Shown here: positions 35,271 through 44,045 of the stretch, piece by piece
Position numbering within the stretch: the stretch's first letter is position 1
Layout of the letters: each line of letters begins with the position of its first letter
Source: Alphaproteobacteria bacterium
GTDB taxonomy: Bacteria > Pseudomonadota > Alphaproteobacteria > Bin65
NCBI GenBank assembly: GCA_022819985.1
Contig: JAJEGH010000015.1
Location: 1 to 64,000 of the forward strand
Direction: 5' to 3'
Length of the DNA stretch: 64,000 bases
Notes under the pieces: generated by a model
The model's input: only the letters and a program-made list of their open reading frames with translations
The model's database searches: none
Told to the model about the DNA's origin: nothing
Position numbers and translations under genes: made by a program

Positions 35271-36386
35271 CTAGAACTTGCCCTTGCCGATGGCGGTGTG
35301 GCCGAACAGGCCGGTCGGGCGCACGATCAGGATCAGCAGCAGCAGCCCCCAGATCGGGATTTTCTTGAAGGTGGCGCCGACCATGTAGATCGACATGACC
35401 TCAACCATGCCGATCAGCATGGCGCCGACGATCGCGCCCCACACATTGCCCAGCCCGCCCAACACCATGCCGGCGATGGCGACCGTGGCGACCGTATCGC
35501 CGATATAGGCGTCGACGGTCGTGTAGTTGATGGTAAACAGGATGCCGGCGGTCGCGCACAACAGCCCGGCGATGACATAGACGACCGGCACGATGCGGCC
35601 GACCTCGACGCCCATGAGCGGCGCGGTGTCCGGCCGTTCGGCGATCGAGCGCAGCGCCCGGCCCAGCTTCGTCGTTTTCAGCATGACCGACAGGCCGAAG
35701 ACGATGGCGAGCGACAGGATCAGGCTGAGGAGCTGCGGCACGGAGAACAGCACCGGTCCGACCTCGAAACTGGCGTTGCCGAAGGGCGATTCCGTAGTCA
35801 GCGCATCCGACCCCCAGGTACTGATGACCGTGTGCTCGATGACGATCAGGAACCCGAGGGAGCTGACCAGCGGCAGGGCGTGTTCCGTGGCGTCGCCGTA
35901 TTTCGCCTTCATGTAGCGGTAGGTGAAGCGCTCGATCAGCAACGACAGCACCGCGACGGTGGCAAGGGCGACGACAATGCCGAGGAACCACCGCCCGCCC
36001 GCGCCGACCGCACCGTCCAGCCAGGCGAAGACGGCAGGGCCAGGCCTGAAGGACAGGGTCAGCCAGAGGAAAACACAGGCGCCGGCGACGAGGCCCAGGG
36101 CGCCGACGGTCTTGACCGGCGGCGGCAGTCTGGCCTGCTGCAGCCGGTCGGCGACCATCATGGCGAGCACGAGCAGCACGGCGATCGCGGTTAGGTCGAG
36201 GGCGATGCCGTGGCCTTCGAGGATCGCCCACATCAGCACGGCGGCGAGCATGAACAGCGCCGGCACGGTGAAGTTCAGGAAATTCAGCATGCCGATGATG
36301 AGGGTGAACGCGACCGCCACCATGACGTAGACGCCGCCTAGCATCAGGCCGTTGACGATTTGCTGGGGAAGCTGCGACAGGTCCAT
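35271..36386 (-). CDS. Branched-chain-type ABC permease (LivH), enlarged
   Basis: 371 residues from the ATG at 36386 (MDLSQLPQQIVNGLMLGGVY, the conserved LivH start). It is longer than the usual 290 because of an insert of about 80 residues carrying two extra hydrophobic segments (about 60-130) between the first spans. The rest is standard: SIAERPDTAPLMGVEVGRI loop and GGLGNVWGAIVGAMLIGMVE. It is the first transporter gene of the leftward set and lies 23 bp downstream of the deacetylase gene. Confidence 0.9.
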   Translation of the reverse strand: MDLSQLPQQIVNGLMLGGVYVMVAVAFTLIIGMLNFLNFTVPALFMLAAVLMWAILEGHGIALDLTAIAVLLVLAMMVADRLQQARLPPPVKTVGALGLVAGACVFLWLTLSFRPGPAVFAWLDGAVGAGGRWFLGIVVALATVAVLSLLIERFTYRYMKAKYGDATEHALPLVSSLGFLIVIEHTVISTWGSDALTTESPFGNASFEVGPVLFSVPQLLSLILSLAIVFGLSVMLKTTKLGRALRSIAERPDTAPLMGVEVGRIVPVVYVIAGLLCATAGILFTINYTTVDAYIGDTVATVAIAGMVLGGLGNVWGAIVGAMLIGMVEVMSIYMVGATFKKIPIWGLLLLILIVRPTGLFGHTAIGKGKF

Positions 36387-36409
36387 GGAGCGAGTTCGAA
36401 ACGCGCCGG

Positions 36410-37315
36410 TCAGGTCGGAATGTGGGAACTGTGGTTCTCCAGATACCACGCCGCGATGGCTTCGCGGGTCGCCCACCACACGCCCTCGAAGCCCCTGGCA
36501 TAGTCCAGGAACTCGCGCAGGGCCCGGATCCGGTAGGGATGGCCGGCGACATGCGGATGCAGGCCGACATTCATCAGCCGGCCGCTTTCCGCGCCTTCCA
36601 AATAAAGTTGGTCGAACTGTTCCTTCAGCAGGTCCAGCGCCATGTGGGTGGACATACCGCGTCGGTGGAAGAAGGTGAAATCGTTGATCTCCACCGAATA
36701 GGGCGTGGAGACGATCGGGCCCGACGGCGTGCGGATCAGGTAGGGCTGCTCGTCATTCATGTAGTCGCACAGGAAAATCAAGCCGTTTTCCGCCAGGATG
36801 TCGGCGGTCTGCGAGGTGCCGCGCAGGGAGGAGGACAGCCAGCCCCGGGCCGGCTTGCCGACGACCTGTTCGTAGACTTCGAGGGTGCGTCCGATCAGAT
36901 CGGCTTCGGCCGCCCGGTCGAACTGGTAGTTGGTCAGCAGGTCGCCCTGCTCGTAATTGTGCGCCACCAGCTCCCAGCCGCGTTCCCGGACCGCGTCGAT
37001 CACCGGTCGTCTCTCCAGTCCCATCTTGGCGTTCATGGTGCAGCCCGCGGGCACGCCGGCCTTGTCGAACGTGTCGATCATCCGCCACACGCCGACCCGC
37101 TGGCCGTATTCGCGCCAGGTGAAATTGTGATAGTCGGGTACGTTGCCGGGCAGGGGATCGGGCAGCACCGGCGGGCCGCCGGCATAGTAGGGCGCGGTGG
37201 TATCCTTCACCAGGTCCCAGAATTCCAGGTTGATCGTGAGGATCAGCGCCAAGCGCGCGCCGTTCGGCCATTTCAGCGGGTTGCGCGCCGGCAGGGGCAC
37301 ATAATCGTAATGCAT
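36410..37315 (-). CDS. Polysaccharide-deacetylase-fold (NodB/PuuE-like) hydrolase
   Basis: 301 residues from the ATG at 37315; upstream in-frame Mets at 37375 and 37474 give non-conserved N-termini. The NodB fold is recognisable from LALILTINLEFWD (motif 1 region), GVWRMIDTFDKAGVPAGCTMNAKMG, WELVAHNYEQGDLLT (motif 2 His) and LMNVGLHPHVAGHPYRIRALREFLDY. These match the PuuE/allantoinase-like and HpPgdA subgroup, which act on small C-N compounds as well as on glycans. It is 23 bp upstream of the liv-type transporter, so it may hydrolyse the transported compound. Confidence 0.82.
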   Translation of the reverse strand: MHYDYVPLPARNPLKWPNGARLALILTINLEFWDLVKDTTAPYYAGGPPVLPDPLPGNVPDYHNFTWREYGQRVGVWRMIDTFDKAGVPAGCTMNAKMGLERRPVIDAVRERGWELVAHNYEQGDLLTNYQFDRAAEADLIGRTLEVYEQVVGKPARGWLSSSLRGTSQTADILAENGLIFLCDYMNDEQPYLIRTPSGPIVSTPYSVEINDFTFFHRRGMSTHMALDLLKEQFDQLYLEGAESGRLMNVGLHPHVAGHPYRIRALREFLDYARGFEGVWWATREAIAAWYLENHSSHIPT

Positions 37316-37473
37316 GATATCGCAGGATGCTCCCGGCGCGCCTGCGCCCGCTGCATTTTGCGCAGTAAAGTGCATGTAGCGAATGGAGTATGTCAACGCA
37401 GCCGGGGGGCGGCTGGATTTGCCGAAGTGCCGCACGGAAGCGGCGGAAACCGGGGGGGTTGACCGGAACGACA

Positions 37474-38541
37474 ATGGGCGACGGCTATATCCGGAATGCC
37501 TGGTATGTGGCGGCGTGGCACCACGAGCTTTTGGGCGGCGCCGAAAGGCGGCCGCTCGCCCGCACGCTGCTCGGCGAGCCGGTCGTCCTGTTCCGGCGGG
37601 CCGACGGAACCCCGGCGGCCCTGGAAGACCGCTGCCCGCACCGGCGCCTGCCGCTTTCCATGGGCACGGTCGTCGGCGACGCCCTGCAATGCGGCTATCA
37701 CGGCTTTACGCTGGACGGCGCCGGGCGCTGTGTGCGCATTCCGGGGCAGGACAGCATCCCCGACGCCGCCCGGATACGCGCCTATCCGGCGGTCGAGAAA
37801 TGGCGCTGGATCTGGGTCTGGATGGGCGATCCGGCGCTGGCCGACGAGAGCACGATCCCGGACGTTGCCCTGAACGGCCATCCGGACTGGGCGGTCACGG
37901 AGGGCGAACCTCTGCATGTCGAGGGCCACTACCAGCTTGTCGTCGACAATCTGATGGACGGCTCGCACGTCTCCTTCGTGCACAAGTCGACGCTCGGCAC
38001 CGATGACGTCGCCGACATTCCGGTGCGCGCCGAACGCGACGGCGACCGGGTGCGCATGACTCGCTGGATCCTGGACCGACCGCCGGCGCCGATCTACGCC
38101 GCGCTCGGCGGGTTCGAGGGCAATGTCGACCGCTGGCAGATCATCACCTTCGCGCCGCCCTCCATGGTGGTGGTCGATATGGGCAGCGCAGCAGCCGGGA
38201 CGGGCGCGCCGAAAGGCGACCGCAGCCGGGGGGTGGAACTGCGGTCCTTCAATCTGATCACACCTGAAACCGATCAGAGCAGCTTCTATTTCTATACCCA
38301 TGTGCGCAACTTCTCGCTGATCGATGCGGACGTGGACAGGCGGGTCAGGGACCTGTTCCGCGAGGCGTTCCTGGAGGACAAGGTCGTCATCGAGGGCGTG
38401 CAGCGGGGAAACGAGCGGTTCCCCGGCAGCCCGCGCGTCGATGCCGTCTTCGACCGGGCGCCCACGATGGCGCGCCGCGTCGTCGAACGGCTCGCCCGGC
38501 GGGAAGCGATGCCGGATTCCCGTGTCGTTGCTGCCGGATAG
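37474..38541 (+). CDS. Rieske oxygenase, VanA-like
   Basis: 355 residues from MGDGYIRNAWYVAAW, the standard N-terminus of vanillate-demethylase-type oxygenases. The Rieske cluster is C54-x-H56 and C73-x2-H76 (CPHRRLPLSMG, CGYHGFTLDG). The mononuclear iron site is in VDNLMDGSHVSFVHKSTLG. It typically demethylates or hydroxylates an aromatic acid, using an external reductase that is not seen nearby. It is followed 43 bp later by a flavin monooxygenase and diverges from the deacetylase/Liv operon. A 12-bp unit with its stop codon is triplicated at its 3' end. Confidence 0.9.
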   Translation: MGDGYIRNAWYVAAWHHELLGGAERRPLARTLLGEPVVLFRRADGTPAALEDRCPHRRLPLSMGTVVGDALQCGYHGFTLDGAGRCVRIPGQDSIPDAARIRAYPAVEKWRWIWVWMGDPALADESTIPDVALNGHPDWAVTEGEPLHVEGHYQLVVDNLMDGSHVSFVHKSTLGTDDVADIPVRAERDGDRVRMTRWILDRPPAPIYAALGGFEGNVDRWQIITFAPPSMVVVDMGSAAAGTGAPKGDRSRGVELRSFNLITPETDQSSFYFYTHVRNFSLIDADVDRRVRDLFREAFLEDKVVIEGVQRGNERFPGSPRVDAVFDRAPTMARRVVERLARREAMPDSRVVAAG

Positions 38542-38568
38542 CAGGCCGGATAGCAGGCCGGATAGCAG
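38533..38568. repeat. Stop-codon-containing 12-bp unit in three perfect tandem copies
   Basis: GCCGGATAGCAG is repeated exactly three times. The TAG of the first copy is the stop of the Rieske oxygenase, so the two extra copies form the spacer before the SD of the flavin monooxygenase. Confidence 0.9.
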
Positions 38569-38584
38569 GAAGGTGAGGGCATAC

Positions 38585-39787
38585 ATGGCAGAAACAGACC
38601 GGGTAGTCGTCGCGGGTGCGGGGCCAGTCGGCATGACCGCCGCCGCGTATCTGGCGCTGCACGACATTCCGGTGCTGGTGCTGGAGGCAGGCGACGACCT
38701 GGCGACCGACCTGCGCGCCTCGACCTGGCATCCGCCGACCCTGGACATGCTGGATTTCTTCGACGGCATCGTCGGGGAACTCGCCGGCTGGGGCCTGATC
38801 GCGCCGACCTGGCAGTACCGCGACCGGGAAACCGGCCCCGTCGTCACCTGGGACATGAGCCTACTCAGGGACGATACCGGCCATCCCTACCGGATCCAGA
38901 CCGAGCAGTGGAAGCTGACCCGCCTGCTGCACCGGCGCATGGCGGACGTGCAGCATTTCGATCTGCGCTTCGGCCATGAGGTGACCGGGGCCGGCCAGGA
39001 CGGCGACCGGGCCTGGGTTACGGCGAACACCGCGGACGGCATCGGGAAATTCGAAGGCCGGTGGGTTATCGGCGGCGACGGCGCCAACAGTGCGGTGCGC
39101 CGGTCGCTCGACGTCGCCTATGACGGGCTGACCTTTCCGGAGCTGTTCCTGACGCTCTCGACGAGCTTCGAATTCCGCGGTCCGATGCCGGACCTCACTC
39201 CGGTCAATTATTTCGCCGACCCGGAGGAGTGGCTGGTGCTGCTTCGCGTCGTCGATGCCTGGCGGGTGCTGTTCCCGACCGGCCCGGACGAGGACATGGA
39301 ATTCGCGCTGACCGACGAGCGGGTGCAGGAACGCCTGGCGGGTGTCGCGCCGGGCTGCGGGCCGTTCGATGTCGTGCACAAGACCTACTACCGGGTCCAT
39401 CAGCGGGTCGCCGACCGGTACCGGATCGGCCGCATCCTGCTGGCCGGAGACGCCGCCCATATCAACAATCCGCTCGGCGGCATGGGCATGAACGGCGGCA
39501 TCCAGGACGCCTTCAGCCTGTGCGAGAAGCTGGTCGCCGTCTGGCGCGGCGAAGCGGAAGATTCGGTGCTCGACCGCTACGAGCGGCAGCGCCGGCAGAT
39601 GGCGCTGGATTTCGTGCAGCAGTCGACCATCCGGAACCGGGAGACCCTGATGGAGACCGACCCGGTGCAGCGGCAGAAGCGGCACGACGAGATGCGCCGC
39701 ATTGCCGACGACCCGGCGCGGGCGCGGGAATTTCTGCTGCGCAGTTCGATGATCGCCGGTCTGCGCGAAGCCGAGGCGATCCCTTGA
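38585..39787 (+). CDS. FAD-dependent aromatic monooxygenase
   Basis: 400 residues from MAETDRVVVAGAGPVGMTAA. The FAD-binding GxGxxG (about 10-15), the WVIGGDGANSAVRRSL segment (DG motif, about 160-175) and RILLAGDAAHINNPLGGMGMNGG (GD motif, about 280-302) define a class A flavoprotein hydroxylase such as the p-hydroxybenzoate, 3-hydroxybenzoate or MhpA types. It sits in a two-gene operon with the VanA-like oxygenase, consistent with demethylation then hydroxylation of one aromatic compound. The exact substrate is unknown. Confidence 0.9.
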   Translation: MAETDRVVVAGAGPVGMTAAAYLALHDIPVLVLEAGDDLATDLRASTWHPPTLDMLDFFDGIVGELAGWGLIAPTWQYRDRETGPVVTWDMSLLRDDTGHPYRIQTEQWKLTRLLHRRMADVQHFDLRFGHEVTGAGQDGDRAWVTANTADGIGKFEGRWVIGGDGANSAVRRSLDVAYDGLTFPELFLTLSTSFEFRGPMPDLTPVNYFADPEEWLVLLRVVDAWRVLFPTGPDEDMEFALTDERVQERLAGVAPGCGPFDVVHKTYYRVHQRVADRYRIGRILLAGDAAHINNPLGGMGMNGGIQDAFSLCEKLVAVWRGEAEDSVLDRYERQRRQMALDFVQQSTIRNRETLMETDPVQRQKRHDEMRRIADDPARAREFLLRSSMIAGLREAEAIP

Positions 39788-39824
39788 TCTATGGAAATAT
39801 ATTGCATAGTATGTAATATATTTC
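39784..39824 (+). promoter_or_regulatory. Promoter with overlapping 31-bp near-perfect palindrome
   Basis: TTGATC (39784-39789), 17 bp, TAGTAT (39807-39812). The -10 sits at the centre of an inverted repeat with 15-bp arms (39794-39808 and 39810-39824, one mismatch): GAAATATATTGCATA mirrored about a single G. A large AT-rich operator over the -10 suggests repression of the racemase-fold gene at 39860. It could also end the upstream transcript. Confidence 0.6.
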
Positions 39825-39859
39825 GTAATTAGCCCAGCTAGTTCCGGAAGGAGAACAAT

Positions 39860-40606
39860 ATGGTCGATTCGATCGGTCACCGCATGAAATTCGGCGTCAT
39901 CGCGCCGTCCACCAACACGGCCGTGCAGCCGGAGTTCGATTCCTTTCGGCCTTACGGCGTGACCAACCATTTCGCCCGCATCCACATCCCGGACAATCCG
40001 GTGCGCAACGACGACGATTTCAATCAACTGATGGTCGATATCCGGGCCGAGCTGATGGTGGCGATCGACCGGGTGGTCACCTGCTCGCCGGGCGCCGTGA
40101 TCATGGGCATGTCGGCCGAGACCTTCTGGGACGGGCTCGAAGGCTCGAAGATCTTCCACCGGAATTGCGAGGCGCGTGCCGGCGTGCCGGTCTCGATGGG
40201 CTCCGACGCCTGCCAGGCGGCGCTGCGCAAATACGGCGACATCAAGCGGATCGGCGTCATCACGCCCTACATGCCGGTCGGCGACGAGAATGTCCGCAAG
40301 TTCTTCGAGGATTGCGGCTTCGAAGTGGTCAATCTCAAGGGCCTGAAATGCGCCAGCCCGCAACTGATCGCCCATGTCTCCGAACGGGAACTGCGCGATT
40401 CGATCGTCGAGGTAAACGACAGCCAGGTCGAGGCGATCGTCCAGGTCGGCACCAACCTTGCCATGGCGCGGGTCGCGGCGATCGCCGAATTCTGGCTCGA
40501 CAAGCCGGTGATCGCGATCAACACGGCGACCTACTGGTGGTCCCTGCGCCAGCAGGGCATTGAGGATAAGGTCTACGGCTGGGGCAGCCTGATGCAGGAC
40601 TATTAA
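39860..40606 (+). CDS. Asp/Glu racemase-superfamily protein lacking both catalytic cysteines
   Basis: 248 residues with an SD of GGAAGGAG. The fold is that of maleate isomerase/arylmalonate decarboxylase: GVIAPSTNTAVQPEF (the TNT ligand-binding motif, 18-20) and IKRIGVITPYMPVGDENVRKFF. At the two catalytic positions it has IMGMSAETFW (Met84) and IVQVGTNLA (Gly197), where the isomerase at 42430 has YGCTAGS and LSCTDLA. Normal thiol-based racemisation or isomerisation is therefore not expected. A decarboxylase, lyase or binding function is open. Its promoter is covered by a 31-bp palindrome. Confidence 0.82.
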   Translation: MVDSIGHRMKFGVIAPSTNTAVQPEFDSFRPYGVTNHFARIHIPDNPVRNDDDFNQLMVDIRAELMVAIDRVVTCSPGAVIMGMSAETFWDGLEGSKIFHRNCEARAGVPVSMGSDACQAALRKYGDIKRIGVITPYMPVGDENVRKFFEDCGFEVVNLKGLKCASPQLIAHVSERELRDSIVEVNDSQVEAIVQVGTNLAMARVAAIAEFWLDKPVIAINTATYWWSLRQQGIEDKVYGWGSLMQDY

Positions 40607-40642
40607 GGGCGATTTTCCGGCCCGGACGCAAGCCTTCTCCCC

Positions 40643-41533
40643 TCACCCCCCGGTATCCAGGCGGAACGCCTCGCGGTGGCGGACGATGCGGCCGGCGACC
40701 GGGGTGGGGAAATGCCCGGCGAGCAGGATGGAATCGGTATCGGCCAACCGTTCGATCATAGCGGTGCGGCTTTGAGCCGACATCGCCGGGTCTTCGCAGA
40801 AGGCGCTCGACAAGCCGGGGTCGCAGAGCTGCAGGGGCGTGTGCATGGTGTCGCCGCACAGCAGGGCGTGGCGGCCGCCGTCCTTCACATTCACATTGAC
40901 GTTGCCCGGCGTATGGCCGAAGGCGGGCTCCAGCCAGATGCCATGGTCGAGCTCGTGGTCTGCCTCGACCAGCACCGCCCGCCCGGCCTCCACGACGGGC
41001 AGAACGCTGTCGTCGAAGCTGCCGTGGTTGGGCGGCTCCTGCGCGCCTTCGGCCTTTGCGCGGCGGGCTTCGGCCTCCCAGAACTCGTACTCCCGGCGCG
41101 CGAAGACATAGCGGGCGTTGGGGAAGGTCGGCACCCAGCGGCCGTCGACCAGCTGCGTGTTCCAGCCGACATGGTCGGCGTGCAGATGGGTGCACATCAC
41201 CACGTCGATGTCTTCCGGCGCGACGCCGGCCGCGCGCATGGTGTCGAGGAACGGGGTTCGCTGCCGGTGCCACATCGGCCGGTGCGGCCGGTCTTTGTCG
41301 TTGCCGACACAGCAATCGACCAGGATGGTGCGGCGCGGCGTGCGCAGGACGAGCGCGTGAAAGGCCATGATCAGCTTGCCGTCCGGCGCAACGAAGCGGG
41401 GCGTCAGCCAGTCGGCGTTGGCGTCGACCAGCTCCTGCGTCGCGCCCGGCAGGATGAAATCGAAGTCGGCGAAGGCGCCTTCGGCCTCCACGATCCGGTC
41501 GATGACGATGTCGCCGATAACCTGGGTTTTCAT
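40643..41533 (-). CDS. MBL-fold metallo-hydrolase
   Basis: 296 residues with the zinc motif THLHADH (115-121), further ligands His in EPPNHGSF/DHELDHG regions, and Asp in LLCGDTMHTPLQL. This is a metallo-beta-lactamase-fold hydrolase of the lactonase/glyoxalase-like class. It is the last gene of the leftward catabolic run. A lactone or thioester hydrolysis step fits the context but is not proven. It is convergent with the cysteine-less racemase-fold gene. Confidence 0.88.
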   Translation of the reverse strand: MKTQVIGDIVIDRIVEAEGAFADFDFILPGATQELVDANADWLTPRFVAPDGKLIMAFHALVLRTPRRTILVDCCVGNDKDRPHRPMWHRQRTPFLDTMRAAGVAPEDIDVVMCTHLHADHVGWNTQLVDGRWVPTFPNARYVFARREYEFWEAEARRAKAEGAQEPPNHGSFDDSVLPVVEAGRAVLVEADHELDHGIWLEPAFGHTPGNVNVNVKDGGRHALLCGDTMHTPLQLCDPGLSSAFCEDPAMSAQSRTAMIERLADTDSILLAGHFPTPVAGRIVRHREAFRLDTGG

Positions 41534-41581
41534 GATCGGGTCTCCGCGCCGCGCGCGCCTCGATCGGAGGCAGGTGCTCCG

Positions 41582-42430
41582 CTACAGGATTCCGGGCTTT
41601 TCGTGGTGCCGGTCCCGGGCACCGGCGGCGGCTTCGTCCGGCGGCAGCGAATCGTCCCACAGGCGCGCGATATAGCGCTCCGCGGTATGGCCGTTCGAGC
41701 GGTCCGAGCACAACCACAGGATCGGCGCGCGCATGATCTCCGGCCGCAGCAGTCCGCCGTCAGCGCCGCGCTTGTGTTTCATTTCCGGCAGGATGGCGGT
41801 GTCGGTCGCGCCGCCGGGCAGGAAGACGTTCACCGTCACGCCCGTGCCGTCCAGATCCTGCGCCCAGACCCGGCTCATCGCCTCCAGCATCGCCTTGCTC
41901 GGCCCGTAGGGCGAATAGCCGACGCGCACGATGGTCACGTCGCTGGTCGAGACGTTGACGATCTTGCCGAAGCCCTGCCCGATGAAACGGGGCGTGAAGG
42001 CGCGCGCCATGTTGAAGACGCCATTGATGTTAGTGTCGACGATCTCGCGCCAGCCGTCGAGCGGCGCCTCCCAGAATTTCGGCCGCTCCTCGACATAGTT
42101 CGGATGGACCAGCTTCATGCCGCGCCCGGCGTTGTTGACCAGGCAGTGCACGGCCCCGAAGGCGTCCAGCGTCCGTTCGAGGACGCGCAGGCAATCCTCG
42201 TAATTGCGCACATCCGCCTGCGCCGCGATCAGCCGGCCGGGCCCGGCCAGCGCCGCAGCCCGCGCCTCGACATCGGCCAGCTCGCCGGCCTCGCGGGCGC
42301 TGGTCACCGCCACCCGCGCGCCGGCGCCGACCAGGGCGAGCGCCATCTCGAGGCCGAGGCCCCTGCCGCCGCCGGTGACGACGGCGACACGATCCTTTAG
42401 CGACGGGTAGAGATCGGCCGCGGCTGTCAT
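41582..42430 (-). CDS. Short-chain dehydrogenase/reductase
   Basis: 282-residue SDR with TGGGRGLG (about 20-27), NNAG (about 96), Ser in VNVSTSDVTIV and YGPSK (about 161). The C-terminus carries about 25 residues beyond the usual core (SLPPDEAAAGARDRHHEKPG). The start overlaps the stop of the maleate isomerase gene (TGATG), so the two are translationally coupled. A role in the same pathway is inferred. Confidence 0.9.
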   Translation of the reverse strand: MTAAADLYPSLKDRVAVVTGGGRGLGLEMALALVGAGARVAVTSAREAGELADVEARAAALAGPGRLIAAQADVRNYEDCLRVLERTLDAFGAVHCLVNNAGRGMKLVHPNYVEERPKFWEAPLDGWREIVDTNINGVFNMARAFTPRFIGQGFGKIVNVSTSDVTIVRVGYSPYGPSKAMLEAMSRVWAQDLDGTGVTVNVFLPGGATDTAILPEMKHKRGADGGLLRPEIMRAPILWLCSDRSNGHTAERYIARLWDDSLPPDEAAAGARDRHHEKPGIL

Positions 42431-43185
42431 CAGTGTTCCCGGAGCAACCGTCCGAAGCCGTCGAGCCGGTCGTCGATCCCGGCGCGGCGCAGCGCGAACC
42501 AGAAGGTTGCCGTGTTGCTGCTGACGACAGGCTTGCCGGTTTCGGCTTCCAGCCTTTCGATCGCGTCCAGCGTCGCCAGATCGGTGCAGGACAGCAGGAT
42601 CGCCTGCGCCTCCGGCCGGTCGACGCGCTTCGCCAGGGCATAGACCTCCTCGGGCCGGATGCGCGCGATGTTGCGGTGCTCCTGCGGCCCGCCGGCGCCG
42701 TAACCGAAGCCTTCCTCATGGATGACCGCGACGCCGTGGTCGGCCAGGAAGCGGACCTCGTGGGCATTGAGCGCGCGGTCATAGGGCGTGCCGAGCGCCA
42801 CCTTCGTCGCGCCGAGGGCGCGCAGGGCTTCGACGATGGCCTGCGCCGTCGTCACTGCCGGCCGCCCCGTACGTTCGGCCATGAAGTCCGGCAGACCTTC
42901 GACCGGGCTGACCATGGACCCGGCGGTGCAGCCATAGGCGATCAGGTCGACGCTCGCCTGGGCCAGATCGCCGGCATAGCGCTCGACGTCGGCGTAGAGC
43001 GCCGTCTTGCCGGCTTCGCTCGCCGTATCGAGATGCAGCGGCATGCGCGCGGCATGGATCGTCACGCCGGGCGGCGTCATGCGCGCCCATTCGGCCTCGT
43101 TGGCGGTGTTGGTGGGCGGGACGATAACGCCGATCTTGGCTCGTGTGCCGTAAACGGTCGGATCGTCGATGCGGTCCAGCCGCAT
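42430..43185 (-). CDS. Maleate cis-trans isomerase
   Basis: 251 residues from the ATG at 43185. GVIVPPTNTANEAEWARM contains the TNT motif, and the two catalytic cysteines are C86 (IAYGCTAGSM) and C200 (LLSCTDLATL). Position and motif agree with NicE/maleate isomerase, which converts maleate to fumarate. It is 8 bp downstream of a cysteine hydrolase resembling maleamate amidohydrolase, the enzyme that makes maleate from maleamate. The pair is the end of several pyridine-ring degradation pathways. Arylmalonate decarboxylase is the nearest alternative but has only the second Cys. Confidence 0.85.
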   Translation of the reverse strand: MRLDRIDDPTVYGTRAKIGVIVPPTNTANEAEWARMTPPGVTIHAARMPLHLDTASEAGKTALYADVERYAGDLAQASVDLIAYGCTAGSMVSPVEGLPDFMAERTGRPAVTTAQAIVEALRALGATKVALGTPYDRALNAHEVRFLADHGVAVIHEEGFGYGAGGPQEHRNIARIRPEEVYALAKRVDRPEAQAILLSCTDLATLDAIERLEAETGKPVVSSNTATFWFALRRAGIDDRLDGFGRLLREH

Positions 43186-43193
43186 GGCGCCGG

Positions 43194-43898
43194 CTACTCG
43201 GCAGCCTGTGCCGGCGCGCCTGCGAGGGCGCCGATGACCTCGTCGGTCGTCATGACGTCGGCGAAGTTGATCGACATGCTGGTCAGGCTGGCGTTGTGGA
43301 TGGCGTCGGTATAGGTCGCGTTGCCGTCGGTCACCATGATGACATGGAAGTTGCGCATCATGGCGTCGCGCGCGGTCGCTTCGCAGCAGACGTTGGTGAG
43401 CGTGCCGGTTACCGCCAGGGTATCGATGCCCCGGGAGCGCAATTGCGCCTCGATGTCGGAAGATCCTTGGATGAAGGCGCTGAAGCGCCTCTTGACCGAC
43501 CGCATGTCGCCGTCTTCGGCCTCCATGTCCGGCCAGAGGGGATGGCCTTCGGCGCCTTCCATGAGCTGCCGCGCGATCCGCTTCGCCATCTCCGGGCTGA
43601 CGGTGCCGCCCAGGAAGGACGACCATTCGGTGAAGATGTTCTCGTCGAAGGTGGTGGTGACCCAGACGACCGATCCGCCGGTCGCCCGGAAAGCGGCCGC
43701 GAGGCGATTGATGTTGGGCACGATTTCGCGTGCCATCGGCACTTCCGAAGGCAGACCCGGCTTGAGAAATGCCGTCTGCATGTCGACCACGACCAGAGCG
43801 GTGCGCGCAGGATCGAGCGTGTCGTGGACATGGAGGCGGCCGCCGCGCCGCGCCTTGATAAACCGGACGGCATCCGGATGGATTTCGGTTTTGTGCAT
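43194..43898 (-). CDS. Isochorismatase-like cysteine hydrolase, probable maleamate amidohydrolase
   Basis: 234 residues with the triad D39 (VVVDMQTAF), K136 (SVKRRFSAF) and C171 (TLTNVCCEATARDAMM). The N-terminal extension of about 30 residues before the first strand resembles N-carbamoylsarcosine amidase-type members. With the maleate isomerase gene immediately downstream, the best assignment is maleamate to maleate plus ammonia (NicF-like). An N-carbamoyl or other amide substrate is the alternative. Confidence 0.8.
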   Translation of the reverse strand: MHKTEIHPDAVRFIKARRGGRLHVHDTLDPARTALVVVDMQTAFLKPGLPSEVPMAREIVPNINRLAAAFRATGGSVVWVTTTFDENIFTEWSSFLGGTVSPEMAKRIARQLMEGAEGHPLWPDMEAEDGDMRSVKRRFSAFIQGSSDIEAQLRSRGIDTLAVTGTLTNVCCEATARDAMMRNFHVIMVTDGNATYTDAIHNASLTSMSINFADVMTTDEVIGALAGAPAQAAE

Positions 43899-44045
43899 GA
43901 CGCTCTCCTCTCCCGGCCCGCCGGACTGGCGGCGCGTGACGACGGACGCGGACGATAAAAGGCGACAATCCGCGCCGTGTCCAGCGTTAGCCTGCCGCTT
44001 CGCGGTGAAATGCGCCCGCCACGGGCTGTCGGGCCGGCCTCTCCG

